Assembly: GCA_030527205.1 (NCBI GenBank)
Contig: JAUNBG010000007.1
Span: 57,422-121,421 of the forward strand
DNA from: Planctomycetia bacterium
GTDB lineage: Bacteria > Planctomycetota > Planctomycetia > Pirellulales > Thermoguttaceae
Direction: 5' to 3'
DNA: 64,000 nt
This document shows positions 34,120 through 44,687 of this stretch, piece after piece (position 1 is the stretch's first letter; each line of letters opens with the position of its first letter). The translations under genes and the position numbers were made by a program. Below the pieces are notes generated by a model that saw only the letters and a list, made by a program, of their open reading frames with translations, was not told where the DNA came from and searched no databases.

Positions 34120-36555
34120 GTGTTTATTTCTTTAGATTGGATCTCTGATTTCGTCGATCTTTCGGATATTGACGCCAAAACCATTGCAAATCGTTTGACA
34201 ATGGCAACGGCAGAAGTTGAAGACATTAAGGAAGTTCATCGTTATGTCAATGGAGTTCTTGTTGGCGAAATTGTTTCCATTAAACCAATTATTGCCGAAA
34301 ATGGACATTCCCTGGCCGTTTGTGTTGTCGATTGCGGTTCGCAAACTTATCAAACCGTTTGCGGCGCTCCGAATGCAAAATTAGGGCTCAAAGCTCCTTT
34401 TGCTCCGTTTGGAACGATTTTAGGCGAAAAAAAAATCGAAAAGACCGAACTTGCCGGTTATCCCAGCGAGGGAATTCTTTGCAGCGCTGCTGAACTCGGA
34501 ATGAGCTCCTGGCATGAAATCCTTTTGGAATGTCCTCATTCCATTGCTAATGGAACGCCGTTTGCTGATTTGGTTCCCGCTCAAGACATCTTGATCGAAA
34601 TCGACAACAAAAGCCTTACTCATCGCCCCGATCTTTGGGGACATTATGGCTTCGCTCGAGAATTGGCCGCGATTTTTAAACGAACCTTAAAACCTCTTTC
34701 GCGACATTCTATTGATCAATATGCCAATCTTCCTCAATTTCCGGTTAAAATCGAAGATGACAATTGTCCCTGTTATTCCGGACTTGTTTTCGGAATTCAG
34801 GCAGGAAGCACTGGAGTCCCGTCGCCAATCAAAATGCAACGTCGATTGCATGCCCTTGGTCAAAGAACTTATAATCTTTTGGTTGACGTTACAAATTATG
34901 TCAGTTTGGAAATAGGGCAGCCGACTCATGCTTTTGACGCCGATTTGGTCCATTCGATTCGCGTTGCTCCAATGCAAAAAGAGGGCTTTTTTCAAACCTT
35001 GGACGGCATTGAACGCAAAATGTTGCCTGGCGATATGATGATCTGCGACGACGAAAAACCGATTGCCATAGCTGGCATTATGGGCGGATTGGAAACCGAA
35101 GTAACGCCCAAAACGACTCGCATTATGCTTGAATCGGCAAATTTTCAAGCCGCGAGAATTCGTCGAACTGTCGGGCGTCTTGATTTAAGAACAGACGCTT
35201 CTCAACGCTATGAAAAGAGTCAACCTCCCGCAAACGTTAAAATCGGAACCGAACGCATTCTTCAATTGATCGAAGAGTCTGGAACAATGTTTAAAGTTGA
35301 AAGCCGATTTTCTCTGGCTGGCGATTTGGATGATTCCTGTCGAACAATTCGTTTAGCCCCTGGCCGCTTGAATGCGTTAGCCGGTATTGATTTTTCTCAA
35401 GAAACAATTTCGTCTATTTTGTCGTCGATTGGATTTTCTCCCGTTTTTGAAGCGGACGGAACGTTGAATGTCAATGTCCCGTCGTTCCGAAGTCGAAAAG
35501 ATATTTCCATTCCGGAAGACATCGTCGAAGAAGTTATGCGAATTTACGGTTTTGATAATATTCCGCCGGTTATGCCAAAAATGCCGCTGAAACCGCTTTT
35601 TATTGAAAAATCGATTAAAATGGAGCATAAAGCGAGACGTCTTTTGGCAACGGCATTCGGTTTCCTTGAAGTTCATAATTATGGTTGGATGAACGATCAA
35701 TGGCTTTCCAAACTTGGATTTGATCCCGGCGAAACTCTCGTTTTGCAAAATCCCGCCGCTCAACCAGAATCTCGTTTGAGAACAACTCTTATTCCCAATC
35801 TTTTAGCTTTGGTTCCAAAAAACCGACCTTTTCGAGACAAATTCCGAATTTTTGAAATCGGGCATATTTATCAACTTAAAGGAAAAGTCGACGATTTATC
35901 CCTGGTTCAGGACAGCGCCGAGAAATGTCTTGAACTGCCGCGTTTGGCCGGAATCAGCTTCATTCAATCGGGAATGACGCTCGAAGATCATTATTTACAA
36001 ATCAAATCTGCCGTTGAAGAACTCGGTTACATTTTTGCTCAAGACAATAAACCTCTAAAGTTTATCGCAACCAATCAAAATGTTTCTCCTTGGCAAACCT
36101 CAGATCATTCGGTTGACATTTATCAAAATAATGTCAAAATTGGAGCCTTAGGAGTTCTCGATAATAAATTAATGAGCGCTGTTCTCCCGGAAGGGGGACA
36201 AGTCGTTTGGTTTGAAATTGAATTGGAAAAATTTGACGGAACGCTTTATCCCAATTTGAATTTTATCGAACCGCCTAAATTTCCCGGATCCTGGCAGGAT
36301 TTCTCGCTCATTTGGAACATTGATGACGGTTATGAGTCGCTGGATGCCAAATTGAATGAATTTTCTGACCCCTTGTTAATCAAACGAACTTTCTTGACCG
36401 CTTATAAAGGCAAAGGACTCGAAAAAGGAATGGCAAGTTATTCTTTTCGCTTTATTATCGGAGCGGATGATCATACGCTTTCCGGCGACGAAATCGAATC
36501 ATTTCATGAGAAATTTCTTGCCTTTTTAAAATCAAACAAAATTCCATTGCGATAA
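34120..36555 (+). CDS. pheT: Phenylalanyl-tRNA synthetase beta subunit
   Basis: This 811-residue protein is full length. The N-terminal EMAP/tRNA-binding-like domain (about 40-150) includes VCGAPNAKLGLKAPFAPFG. B3/4 editing-domain sequence NLLVDVTNYVSLEIGQPTHAFDADL and the B5 and catalytic-like core (EDIVEEVMRIYGFDNIP) follow. The C-terminal FDX-ACB anticodon-binding domain has FPGSWQDFSLIWNID. It charges tRNA-Phe together with PheS, but no pheS gene is adjacent, unlike the usual pheST operon. The start is GTG at 34120, supported by GAGG seven bases upstream. Confidence 0.95.
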   Translation: MFISLDWISDFVDLSDIDAKTIANRLTMATAEVEDIKEVHRYVNGVLVGEIVSIKPIIAENGHSLAVCVVDCGSQTYQTVCGAPNAKLGLKAPFAPFGTILGEKKIEKTELAGYPSEGILCSAAELGMSSWHEILLECPHSIANGTPFADLVPAQDILIEIDNKSLTHRPDLWGHYGFARELAAIFKRTLKPLSRHSIDQYANLPQFPVKIEDDNCPCYSGLVFGIQAGSTGVPSPIKMQRRLHALGQRTYNLLVDVTNYVSLEIGQPTHAFDADLVHSIRVAPMQKEGFFQTLDGIERKMLPGDMMICDDEKPIAIAGIMGGLETEVTPKTTRIMLESANFQAARIRRTVGRLDLRTDASQRYEKSQPPANVKIGTERILQLIEESGTMFKVESRFSLAGDLDDSCRTIRLAPGRLNALAGIDFSQETISSILSSIGFSPVFEADGTLNVNVPSFRSRKDISIPEDIVEEVMRIYGFDNIPPVMPKMPLKPLFIEKSIKMEHKARRLLATAFGFLEVHNYGWMNDQWLSKLGFDPGETLVLQNPAAQPESRLRTTLIPNLLALVPKNRPFRDKFRIFEIGHIYQLKGKVDDLSLVQDSAEKCLELPRLAGISFIQSGMTLEDHYLQIKSAVEELGYIFAQDNKPLKFIATNQNVSPWQTSDHSVDIYQNNVKIGALGVLDNKLMSAVLPEGGQVVWFEIELEKFDGTLYPNLNFIEPPKFPGSWQDFSLIWNIDDGYESLDAKLNEFSDPLLIKRTFLTAYKGKGLEKGMASYSFRFIIGADDHTLSGDEIESFHEKFLAFLKSNKIPLR

Positions 36556-36656
36556 ACTTTCTCGTTTATGGTTTTCCTCAAACACAGAACCGTTTTCCAA
36601 TGCGACGAACTGCTTTTGTCAAGGAAAAAAACGGTTCAAACAGGATTCAGATTTCA

Positions 36657-37463
36657 ATGAGCAATTTTCTTCAACTTTCCGGCAAACGATTTTTGATTTT
36701 TGGCGTCGCCAATAAAAAAAGCATTGCTTATTCCGTCGCAAAAATGCTTCAGGAAGAAAATGCGCAAACGATTTTCGTTGTCAAAAACGAAACAATTCGA
36801 GAAAAAGCGAGCAAATTTTTTCCCCAATCCCCCTTTTTCTGTTGTAATGTTGAAAATGAAGAAGAAATCGTTCAATTGCGTCAAGAAATAGGCGACCAAT
36901 TTGGTTGTTTTGACGGAATTCTGCATTCGCTTGCTTTTGCCGATTTTACAGAAGGAATAAAACCGTTTCATGAAACGCCCAAAAAAGCTTTTTTGCAGGC
37001 TTTGGACATTTCCTGTTTCTCATTGACTTCAATTGCCCGTTATTTTGCCGATATCTTATCGCCTCAAGCGTCGATTGTTACAATTTCAATCTCAACGACA
37101 AGAATGGCCAGCGAAAATTATGGTTATATGGCTCCCATTAAAGCGGCTCTCGACTCTTCGCTTGCCTTTTTATCCAAATCTTTTTCTTCTTTCTCACAGA
37201 TTCGATTTAATGCGGTTGCTCCGGGATTACTCAAAACGTCCGCTTCGGCCGGAATTCCTGGTTATCTTGATTCATATTTATATGCGGAAAAAGTCATTCC
37301 GCGAGGCCGAGCCATTGAAACGGAAGAAGCAGCTTCAACGGCAGTTTTTCTTCTGAGCCCCCGATCAAGCGGAATCGTTGCGCAAAAAATCATTGTTGAC
37401 GCCGGAATGGAAATCAATTATTTCGATAAAAATATCATTCAAAAAATGAATGTATCAGATTAA
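36657..37463 (+). CDS. fabI: Enoyl-ACP reductase (NADH), FabI type
   Basis: This 268-residue SDR-fold enzyme reduces enoyl-ACP in fatty acid elongation. Visible are LSGKRFLIFGVANKKSIAY (the FabI nucleotide-binding variant), LHSLAFA, and the catalytic pair Y155 and K162 in NYGYMAPIKAAL (Y-x6-K spacing of FabI). GLLKTSASAGI and FLLSPRSSGIVAQKIIVDAGMEI complete the C-terminal part. I choose the ATG at 36657, which gives the normal family length; an upstream in-frame ATG at 36600 would add 19 unrelated residues. It is the target class of triclosan and isoniazid-like inhibitors (family knowledge). Confidence 0.9.
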   Translation: MSNFLQLSGKRFLIFGVANKKSIAYSVAKMLQEENAQTIFVVKNETIREKASKFFPQSPFFCCNVENEEEIVQLRQEIGDQFGCFDGILHSLAFADFTEGIKPFHETPKKAFLQALDISCFSLTSIARYFADILSPQASIVTISISTTRMASENYGYMAPIKAALDSSLAFLSKSFSSFSQIRFNAVAPGLLKTSASAGIPGYLDSYLYAEKVIPRGRAIETEEAASTAVFLLSPRSSGIVAQKIIVDAGMEINYFDKNIIQKMNVSD

Positions 37464-37560
37464 ATAAGCTCTTTACTGAAGTCAGGATTATTCTGATTTG
37501 AGTAATGATTGAATGATATTTCCCGTTTATCTGATTTATATAATCTAAAATAAAACTCTT

Positions 37561-40194
37561 ATGACAAATGAATTGACTCGGGACGATTTGGCTTTTGCCT
37601 ATTTGGAACAGCTTCCTTATACTCCTTATCCTTTTCAAGAGCAGGCGATTTTATCCTGGTTTGATTCCGATCAGGGACTCCTTGTCTGCGCGCCAACCGG
37701 AATGGGCAAAACAATGATTGCTGAGGCGGGTCTTTACGAAGCCTTAAAAACAGGAAAAAAAGCCTATTATACAACGCCGCTGATTGCGCTGACGGAGCAA
37801 AAATTCGCTGAAATTCAAGATTCAGCAGAACGTTGGGGGTTTTCCCGCGACGACGTTGGGTTAATAACAGGAAATCGTCGCGAAAATCCTGACGCAAAGA
37901 TTCTCGTTGTTGTTGCTGAAATATTATTCAATCGACTTCTTTCCTCTGACATTTTTGCCCCGGACGAATCCAGGCAATCCAATGTTTCTGATTCTTTCTC
38001 GACTCATTTATCTTATTCGATACAAAATACAAACAACAAAACAATTCATTTCAATTTTGATGACGTTTCCGTTGTTGTTATGGACGAATTTCATAATTTT
38101 GCTGACCCTGAACGCGGAATTGTTTGGGAGTTTACGCTTGGCCTTCTTCCTGCTCATGTTCGAACTTTATTAATTTCTGCAACGGTTGGGAACGCTTATG
38201 AATTTGTGAGTTGGCTTCGAAATACGGCAAATCGAACTTTGGCTCTGATTCAATCGGAAGAACGGAAGGTTCCTTTAACGTTTCAATGGATTGGCGACAA
38301 ACTTCTTCCGGAACAACTTGAAGAAATGCATTCCGGCAACGATGAATCCCGGCTTGTTCCGGCTCTTGTTTTCTGTTTTAATCGCGACGAATGCTGGGAC
38401 GTTGCGGAAGTTATTAAGGGAAAAAATATTATTGACGCCGTTCGCCAAAAGGAGATTGCTCAACAACTTGAAGAGTTTGATTGGTCGCAGGGGGCCGGGC
38501 CCAAATTGAAGCAGCTTCTTATGCGAGGAATCGGCGTTCATCATGCGGGAATTTTGCCGAAATATCGACGCATTGTCGAAAAACTTTTTCAGCAAAAACT
38601 TCTGTCCATAGCGGTTTGTACAGAAACCTTAGCGGCAGGAATTAATCTGCCGGCGCGATCCGTTGTCTTGCCGACTTTGATGAAGGGACCAACCGGCGAC
38701 AAAAAAATCGTCGAATCGAGTTCGGCTCATCAGATTTTTGGTCGCGCTGGCCGACCTCAATTCGATGATCGCGGTTTCGTTTTTGCTTTGGCTCACGAAG
38801 ACGATGTCCGCATTGCTCGATTCAAGGAAAAATATGATTCCATTCCAGAAGACACAAAAGACCCGAAACTTCGAGAAGCCAAAAAAAAATTAAAAAAGAA
38901 AATGCCGACCAGAAATCCAAACGATCAATATTGGACTGAACAGCAATTTCTGAAATTGATTGATCTCCCGCCTGGGAAATTAACAAGCCGCGGGCCTTTG
39001 CCTTGGCGTTTATTGGCTCATATGATTGAAGCCAACTCTGATTTAAAACCGATTCGCAGTTTGGTTGCAAGACGTTTAATGGGCGTCAAACGTTTGGCTG
39101 TTATGCAAAAATCGCTTGATCAAATGCTTCTGACGCTTTGGCGAGGCGGTTTCATTCGCCTTGAACCGAATCCTGTCGATTTTGGCATTGCGGCAACAAA
39201 CGCTGCTCTTTTGGAAGAAAAATTGGCTCAGCGTCAAGCAAAAGAAGAAAACCGGAAAAGTCAACCGTTTGGCGCTGGAATTTTTGACGATTCAATTCTC
39301 GATAATTTTGATTTTGATGACAAATTTGATGAAGTCGCTTTCCAAAAAAATCAAAAAGAATCCAAAAATGTTTTACAAAATTCCTCGGACAATCAAGAAA
39401 ACAAATCTCAACAAACTTTGACTTTGAATGGAAAAAATGAGAACGAGAATAACTCCTCAACCATTTATCAAGCAGAAAAAGCGTTTCCAACCGAAAAGAT
39501 TCATACATTAACTCATTTGCGCGGCGTCAATCCTGTTTACGGAACTTTTTTACTCAATCAACTTGGCATTGCTGATCGAGCGGAACGACTTCAAGCTTTT
39601 GAAAGTTTGTTGGAAATTCCGAGCTCCGTTGGATGTTTCGTTCGAGTTCCGCCGCAAAATGAACTGCCCCCTGGAAATTTGGCTCAGACTCGACTCGATA
39701 AACAACTTCTTGAACTCGGAATCGCTTCCGTTGAGGAACTGGTTCCAAAAACAGAAGAAGAACGTCAGGAAGAACGAGAGAAAAATCGACGATTTGCCGG
39801 CAATTTGGAAGAAAGAGTTTTTGTTCTGAGTTTTGCCGAAAAATTAAAACGCTTATTTGATTATGAATTTGCCGATGTCAACGTTCGTATTAATCCTGTC
39901 TGGGCGGCGGGCGAAATATTATTGACTTTTAAAGGAGATTTCAATAAATATATTGTCTCAAATCGTCTTCAAAAACAAGAAGGAATCATTTTTCGACATT
40001 TATTGCGTCTCATTCTTCTTCTCGATGAATTTCATAATCTGATTCCGCCAGAAACTTCAAAATATGAATGGCAGACTGATTTAATGGAAATAACGGAACA
40101 ACTTGTTCTTTGTTGCCGCAATGTTGATCCTTGCAGCACAGAAGAAACGCTTAATATTTCCAAACAAAAAGATTTGTTGGCCATTAATCAATAA
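37561..40194 (+). CDS. Ski2-like DExH-box helicase
   Basis: This 877-residue protein has a superfamily-2 core. Motif I is CAPTGMGKT (43-51), motif II is DEFH (175-178), and motif III is SATV. Motif VI is HQIFGRAGRPQFD, and VHHAGILPKYRRIVEKLF is a Ski2/Mtr4/Hel308-type segment. After the core comes a C-terminal extension with a low-complexity Asn/Gln/Lys stretch (about 595-640) and a conserved-looking helical end. Likely an RNA or DNA translocase; the substrate cannot be told. No clear Shine-Dalgarno precedes the ATG. A dispersed element starts two bases after the stop. Confidence 0.8.
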   Translation: MTNELTRDDLAFAYLEQLPYTPYPFQEQAILSWFDSDQGLLVCAPTGMGKTMIAEAGLYEALKTGKKAYYTTPLIALTEQKFAEIQDSAERWGFSRDDVGLITGNRRENPDAKILVVVAEILFNRLLSSDIFAPDESRQSNVSDSFSTHLSYSIQNTNNKTIHFNFDDVSVVVMDEFHNFADPERGIVWEFTLGLLPAHVRTLLISATVGNAYEFVSWLRNTANRTLALIQSEERKVPLTFQWIGDKLLPEQLEEMHSGNDESRLVPALVFCFNRDECWDVAEVIKGKNIIDAVRQKEIAQQLEEFDWSQGAGPKLKQLLMRGIGVHHAGILPKYRRIVEKLFQQKLLSIAVCTETLAAGINLPARSVVLPTLMKGPTGDKKIVESSSAHQIFGRAGRPQFDDRGFVFALAHEDDVRIARFKEKYDSIPEDTKDPKLREAKKKLKKKMPTRNPNDQYWTEQQFLKLIDLPPGKLTSRGPLPWRLLAHMIEANSDLKPIRSLVARRLMGVKRLAVMQKSLDQMLLTLWRGGFIRLEPNPVDFGIAATNAALLEEKLAQRQAKEENRKSQPFGAGIFDDSILDNFDFDDKFDEVAFQKNQKESKNVLQNSSDNQENKSQQTLTLNGKNENENNSSTIYQAEKAFPTEKIHTLTHLRGVNPVYGTFLLNQLGIADRAERLQAFESLLEIPSSVGCFVRVPPQNELPPGNLAQTRLDKQLLELGIASVEELVPKTEEERQEEREKNRRFAGNLEERVFVLSFAEKLKRLFDYEFADVNVRINPVWAAGEILLTFKGDFNKYIVSNRLQKQEGIIFRHLLRLILLLDEFHNLIPPETSKYEWQTDLMEITEQLVLCCRNVDPCSTEETLNISKQKDLLAINQ

Positions 40195-40195
40195 A

Positions 40196-40302
40196 AGAAA
40201 GTTCTAAAAACCCGCCGGGAACGCGGACATCTCGTCAGAAACGGGTTTTCGCGCCGTTTTCCGAATTGAGTTTCTTATTAAAACAGGTTTTTAGAACTTT
40301 CT
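40196..40302 (+). repeat. Dispersed inverted-repeat element, copy 6 (subfamily A)
   Basis: Begins AGAAAGTTCTAAAAACCCG and ends GGTTTTTAGAACTTTCT. The matching changes at both ends (AGAAAG/CTTTCT) preserve the terminal pairing. The core GCGGACATCTCGTCAG is degraded. It directly follows the helicase stop. Confidence 0.86.
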
Positions 40303-40414
40303 TAAAATATGATCAATAAGACTTTTATTTGAATAATGTTCGGAACAATATTTGCGAACTTATTTTCAACTTTTTCCGAATGTCATTCTTCTCAAGTCAA
40401 TTAAAACTCCCGAA

Positions 40415-40452
40415 ACGTTTATTCGCAAGCCCGACAACAACGGGCGGATTAC
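40415..40452 (+). repeat. ACAACAA-loop hairpin motif, copy 2
   Basis: CGTTTATTCGCAA is followed by GCCCG-ACAACAA-CGGGC, a 5-bp GC stem around a seven-base loop. It lies between the convergent helicase and surE genes and may act as a terminator. Confidence 0.55.
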
Positions 40453-40508
40453 AAAGGGCCAAAACCTGTCGTTTCCCCCTTTTTTCAGCTTCGGGACATT
40501 TGGCTCAA

Positions 40509-41393
40509 TTATTTGTCCGTTAATCGACTCATTCTGAAATTCATTTGAGTTGAAAAATCGGTCGCAACGTCTTCGTCTGAATTCATTGAAACATTCTCAA
40601 ATGACCATTGCTGCATTTCCCGAAGTTTTTCGATTTTGGTCGGATTAAAGTCAAGCGGCGTTATTGTTATAAAACCTTTTGAGACGGTTTCAATATCCGT
40701 CATTTCGGAAAGTTGCCGGCTCATTTGCTTATAAAGCGGTCGCCCGGAAAGCCAATAATAACGACGGCCAGACGGATCATTTCGACGCTCATATTCATGC
40801 CAAAATGATTGAGTATCCATTGGAACAATTCGAATAGATTGAGGGTCCAGGATTTTTGTCTTTTTAATCTGTTCAAGAACTTTGGCGGGAATATTAATAT
40901 TAAAAAGTTCGCCGGAATGATTTTCTTGTTTTAAAATCATTTGAATGATTTCCAAGGCGCAGTCTGCGGCTTGCTGAAAAATCGCTGGATCGACATTTGG
41001 GGAATATTGAACAGAAATCGCAAAACTTGTTATTCCCAAATAGGAACCTTCCAAGGCGGCGGCGACTGTTCCTGAATAAATAATGTTCGCCCCTGCATTG
41101 AGTCCATTGTTAATCCCGCTGACAACAAGGTCTGGTTTGCCTTCCATTAATTCATTCGAGCCAAGTTTAATGCAATCAACGGGCGTTCCTTCGACGGCGT
41201 ATCCCCAGAAAACTTCGTTAAGAAAAACTTCTTTTAATGTTAAGGGAGTTAAAAATGTAATCGCCTGACCGACGCCGCTTTGTTCGGTTGCCGGAGCAGC
41301 AATCAAAACGGTTCCCAATCTCGTTAACGCTTTGGCCATTGCCGCAATTCCCGGCGAAAAAATGCCGTCATCATTGGTCAATAATATCTTCAT
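40509..41393 (-). CDS. surE: 5'/3'-nucleotidase SurE
   Basis: This 294-residue protein begins MKILLTNDDG, whose Asp pair (D8, D9) binds the metal. ATEQSGVGQAIT and VSGINNGLNAGANIIYSGTVAAALEG are the remaining signature stretches of SurE. It dephosphorylates nucleoside monophosphates and may act on other phosphoesters under stress. The C-terminal 60 residues are less conserved. I take the ATG at 41393; an upstream TTG at 41417 would add eight residues before the conserved N-terminus. No clear Shine-Dalgarno. Confidence 0.92.
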   Translation of the reverse strand: MKILLTNDDGIFSPGIAAMAKALTRLGTVLIAAPATEQSGVGQAITFLTPLTLKEVFLNEVFWGYAVEGTPVDCIKLGSNELMEGKPDLVVSGINNGLNAGANIIYSGTVAAALEGSYLGITSFAISVQYSPNVDPAIFQQAADCALEIIQMILKQENHSGELFNINIPAKVLEQIKKTKILDPQSIRIVPMDTQSFWHEYERRNDPSGRRYYWLSGRPLYKQMSRQLSEMTDIETVSKGFITITPLDFNPTKIEKLREMQQWSFENVSMNSDEDVATDFSTQMNFRMSRLTDK

Positions 41394-41479
41394 TTTTGTG
41401 TCAAATATCCAATTCAAATAATAAATCGAGTTAAAGAAAAACTTTTTTCTTATTAATATTTTGTTAATATTTATTGTCT

Positions 41480-41589
41480 GGAAATTCTTAACCCCCCTTA
41501 GGAACGCTGACGTCTCGTCCGCAAGAACTAGTTTTAACGACTTTATCCTAAATGCGTTTGTTGAAAAATCCGGGTTTTTGGAACTCCCT
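41480..41589 (+). repeat. Dispersed inverted-repeat element, copy 7 (subfamily B)
   Basis: The left end has diverged (GAAATTCTTAACCCCCC). The core GACGTCTCGTCCGC and the AACGACTTTATCCTAAATGC segment are intact, and the right end is TTTTGGAACTCCC. It lies upstream of surE. Confidence 0.75.
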
Positions 41590-41718
41590 TTGTCATTATA
41601 TCAGCATTGTCTAAAATGACCAGCGAAGTTTTCAATCGTTCAGAGATTCCGACTCCGGCGTTTTTTTGCCGATTTTAACATCTTATCGGTTTACTCAACT
41701 CGACCAAAAAGCTTTGAT

Positions 41719-41756
41719 CGTTTATTCGCAAGTTCAGCAACAACTTGCAGATTAAC
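41719..41756 (+). repeat. ACAACAA-loop hairpin motif, copy 3
   Basis: CGTTTATTCG then CAAGTT-CAGCAAC-AACTTG. The leading CGTTTATTCGCAAG is identical to the copy at 40415, but both stem arms differ in a compensating way, so pairing is kept. Confidence 0.5.
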
Positions 41757-42013
41757 GAATTGAAAGCCGGTTGCCCAAATTGAATTCTGAACTATTCAAT
41801 TTAGGAAACCAAGGACAATCTTTCTTTAAACCAAGAAGTTTCTTCCCGGAAAATGCCGTTTCTGAGAATGATTGATTATTTCTGTCAAATTGGCAGTTTT
41901 TAAAAGAATGAGAAAAAAAAATCTGCCGGAAATGGTCAGAATTTATATTGATTATTTTCGCAAAACTTTTCTAATTCTCTTTTTTATCATTATTTAAATA
42001 TTCCATTCAACAA

Positions 42014-42031
42014 TTGGCACGCGATTTGCAT
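42014..42031 (+). promoter_or_regulatory. Sigma-54 type (-24/-12) promoter upstream of groESL
   Basis: TTGGCAC-GCGAT-TTGCAT matches the RpoN consensus TGGCAC-N5-TTGCA exactly, in the plus direction about 230 bp before groES. No CIRCE element (HrcA operator) is visible between surE and groES. A TATAAT at 42114-42119 could be a second, sigma-70-type start. The promoter is followed by a stem-loop at 42085-42109. Confidence 0.6.
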
Positions 42032-42084
42032 AATTCAATTAAAAATTCAAGGAAACAGCTATAAAATAAACAGGAAAGAAAGTC

Positions 42085-42109
42085 ATTCCTTTTTCAATGA
42101 AAAGGGAAT
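42085..42109 (+). other. Stem-loop in the groES leader
   Basis: ATTCCTTTTTC and GAAAAGGGAAT form an 11-bp stem with one mismatch around an AAT loop. It is downstream of the sigma-54-like promoter, so it would be in the groES leader RNA if that promoter is used. Confidence 0.45.
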
Positions 42110-42257
42110 AACCTATAATCTTACTGTTTTCCTGACTTTCCTTAAACATCGTAACAATTCGTAATAATAAAATCAAAAAAATAAATTGATATAAACGTTT
42201 TTCAAAAACAATTTAATTCAAAGAAACGATTTGCTTCTATTCAAAAAGGAGTTTAAA

Positions 42258-42596
42258 ATGGCCAAAAAAAAGTCAGAATGTTCATCAGAAACTAAACAAT
42301 GCTGCGGCATGAAACTTCAGCCTTTGGGCGATCGAGTTGTTATTCGTCGCGATGAGTCTGAAGAACGAACAGCAGGCGGTCTTTATCTTCCAGAAACAGC
42401 CAAAAACAAGCCCGCTCGCGGAACTGTCATCAGCATTGGAGACGGCCGGATTCTTGAAGACGGTTCTCGAAGCGAATTTACAGTTCAAGAGGGAGATCGC
42501 GTTATCTTCCTTTCCTATGCAGGCGAAGATTTCAAGTTTGGCGAAGACGAATATCTTCTGATGCGAGAAAGCGATATTTTGGCAATTATTAATTGA
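42258..42596 (+). CDS. groES: Co-chaperonin GroES with Cys-bearing N-terminal extension
   Basis: The 112-residue product contains the whole GroES fold: LQPLGDRVVIRRDESEERTAGGLYLPETAKNKPARGTV..., including the mobile loop, and EDEYLLMRESDILAIIN at the end. It caps GroEL during folding. The N-terminus has a 17-residue extension with Cys8, Cys15 and Cys16 (SECSSETKQCCG) not found in ordinary GroES. The ATG at 42258 has AAAGGAG in good position, so the extension is probably translated; the internal ATG at 42309 has no such site. groEL follows 129 bp downstream. Confidence 0.95.
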   Translation: MAKKKSECSSETKQCCGMKLQPLGDRVVIRRDESEERTAGGLYLPETAKNKPARGTVISIGDGRILEDGSRSEFTVQEGDRVIFLSYAGEDFKFGEDEYLLMRESDILAIIN

Positions 42597-42713
42597 TATC
42601 GCAAGAGAAAACGGCATTGACTTTTTCTGTTTTTAAAAATGATTCTTGTCGTTTTATCCTTCCAGTAAAACAGAAAACATATTTAAAAAAATGACTATTG
42701 ATTCAAAATATAA

Positions 42714-44342
<1,629 letters not shown>

Positions 44343-44496
44343 GCCCAAGTTTGAAAATGCGATTCGAATAAACGTCATTGAACAGTTATTTCTTCTTGAA
44401 ATCCAAAAGATAAAAAGAAAGGATGTTTCTCAACTTGATTAAAGATCAAGAAATGACTTATTTTCGGCATTCGCATTAAAAAATGTTGTTCAACTC

Positions 44497-44535
44497 AACC
44501 CTCTCAAAGAATAGGTTTTTGAGGGGGTTTTTTAT
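44497..44535 (+). terminator. Rho-independent terminator of groESL
   Basis: AACCCTCTCAAA pairs with TTTGAGGGGGTT (44518-44529) and is followed by TTTTTATT. It lies 155 bp past the groEL stop and is well placed to end the groESL mRNA. Confidence 0.75.
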
Positions 44536-44581
44536 TGGAATAAATCTTGTATTCAAACCTGTTGAAAATTCCGTGTATTGA

Positions 44582-44634
44582 ATTCGCCAGCGCGACAACA
44601 ACGGGATTAGACAACAACGGGATTAGACAATAAC
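44582..44634 (+). repeat. ACAACAA motif, tandem copies
   Basis: GACAACAACGGGATTA occurs twice in a row (44593-44608 and 44609-44624), followed by a shorter GACAATAAC. It is preceded by ATTCGCCAGC, similar to other copies of this family. It lies between the groEL terminator and the scpA stop. Confidence 0.6.
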
Positions 44635-44687
44635 AGCGTTTCTCGTCCATTTCGATTCGGACATCAACAAGATCATATTGAAAGGGG

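Noticed and set aside
42000..42257. CIRCE/HrcA operator before groES
   Set aside because: No TTAGCACTC-N9-GAGTGCTAA-like sequence is present in the leader.
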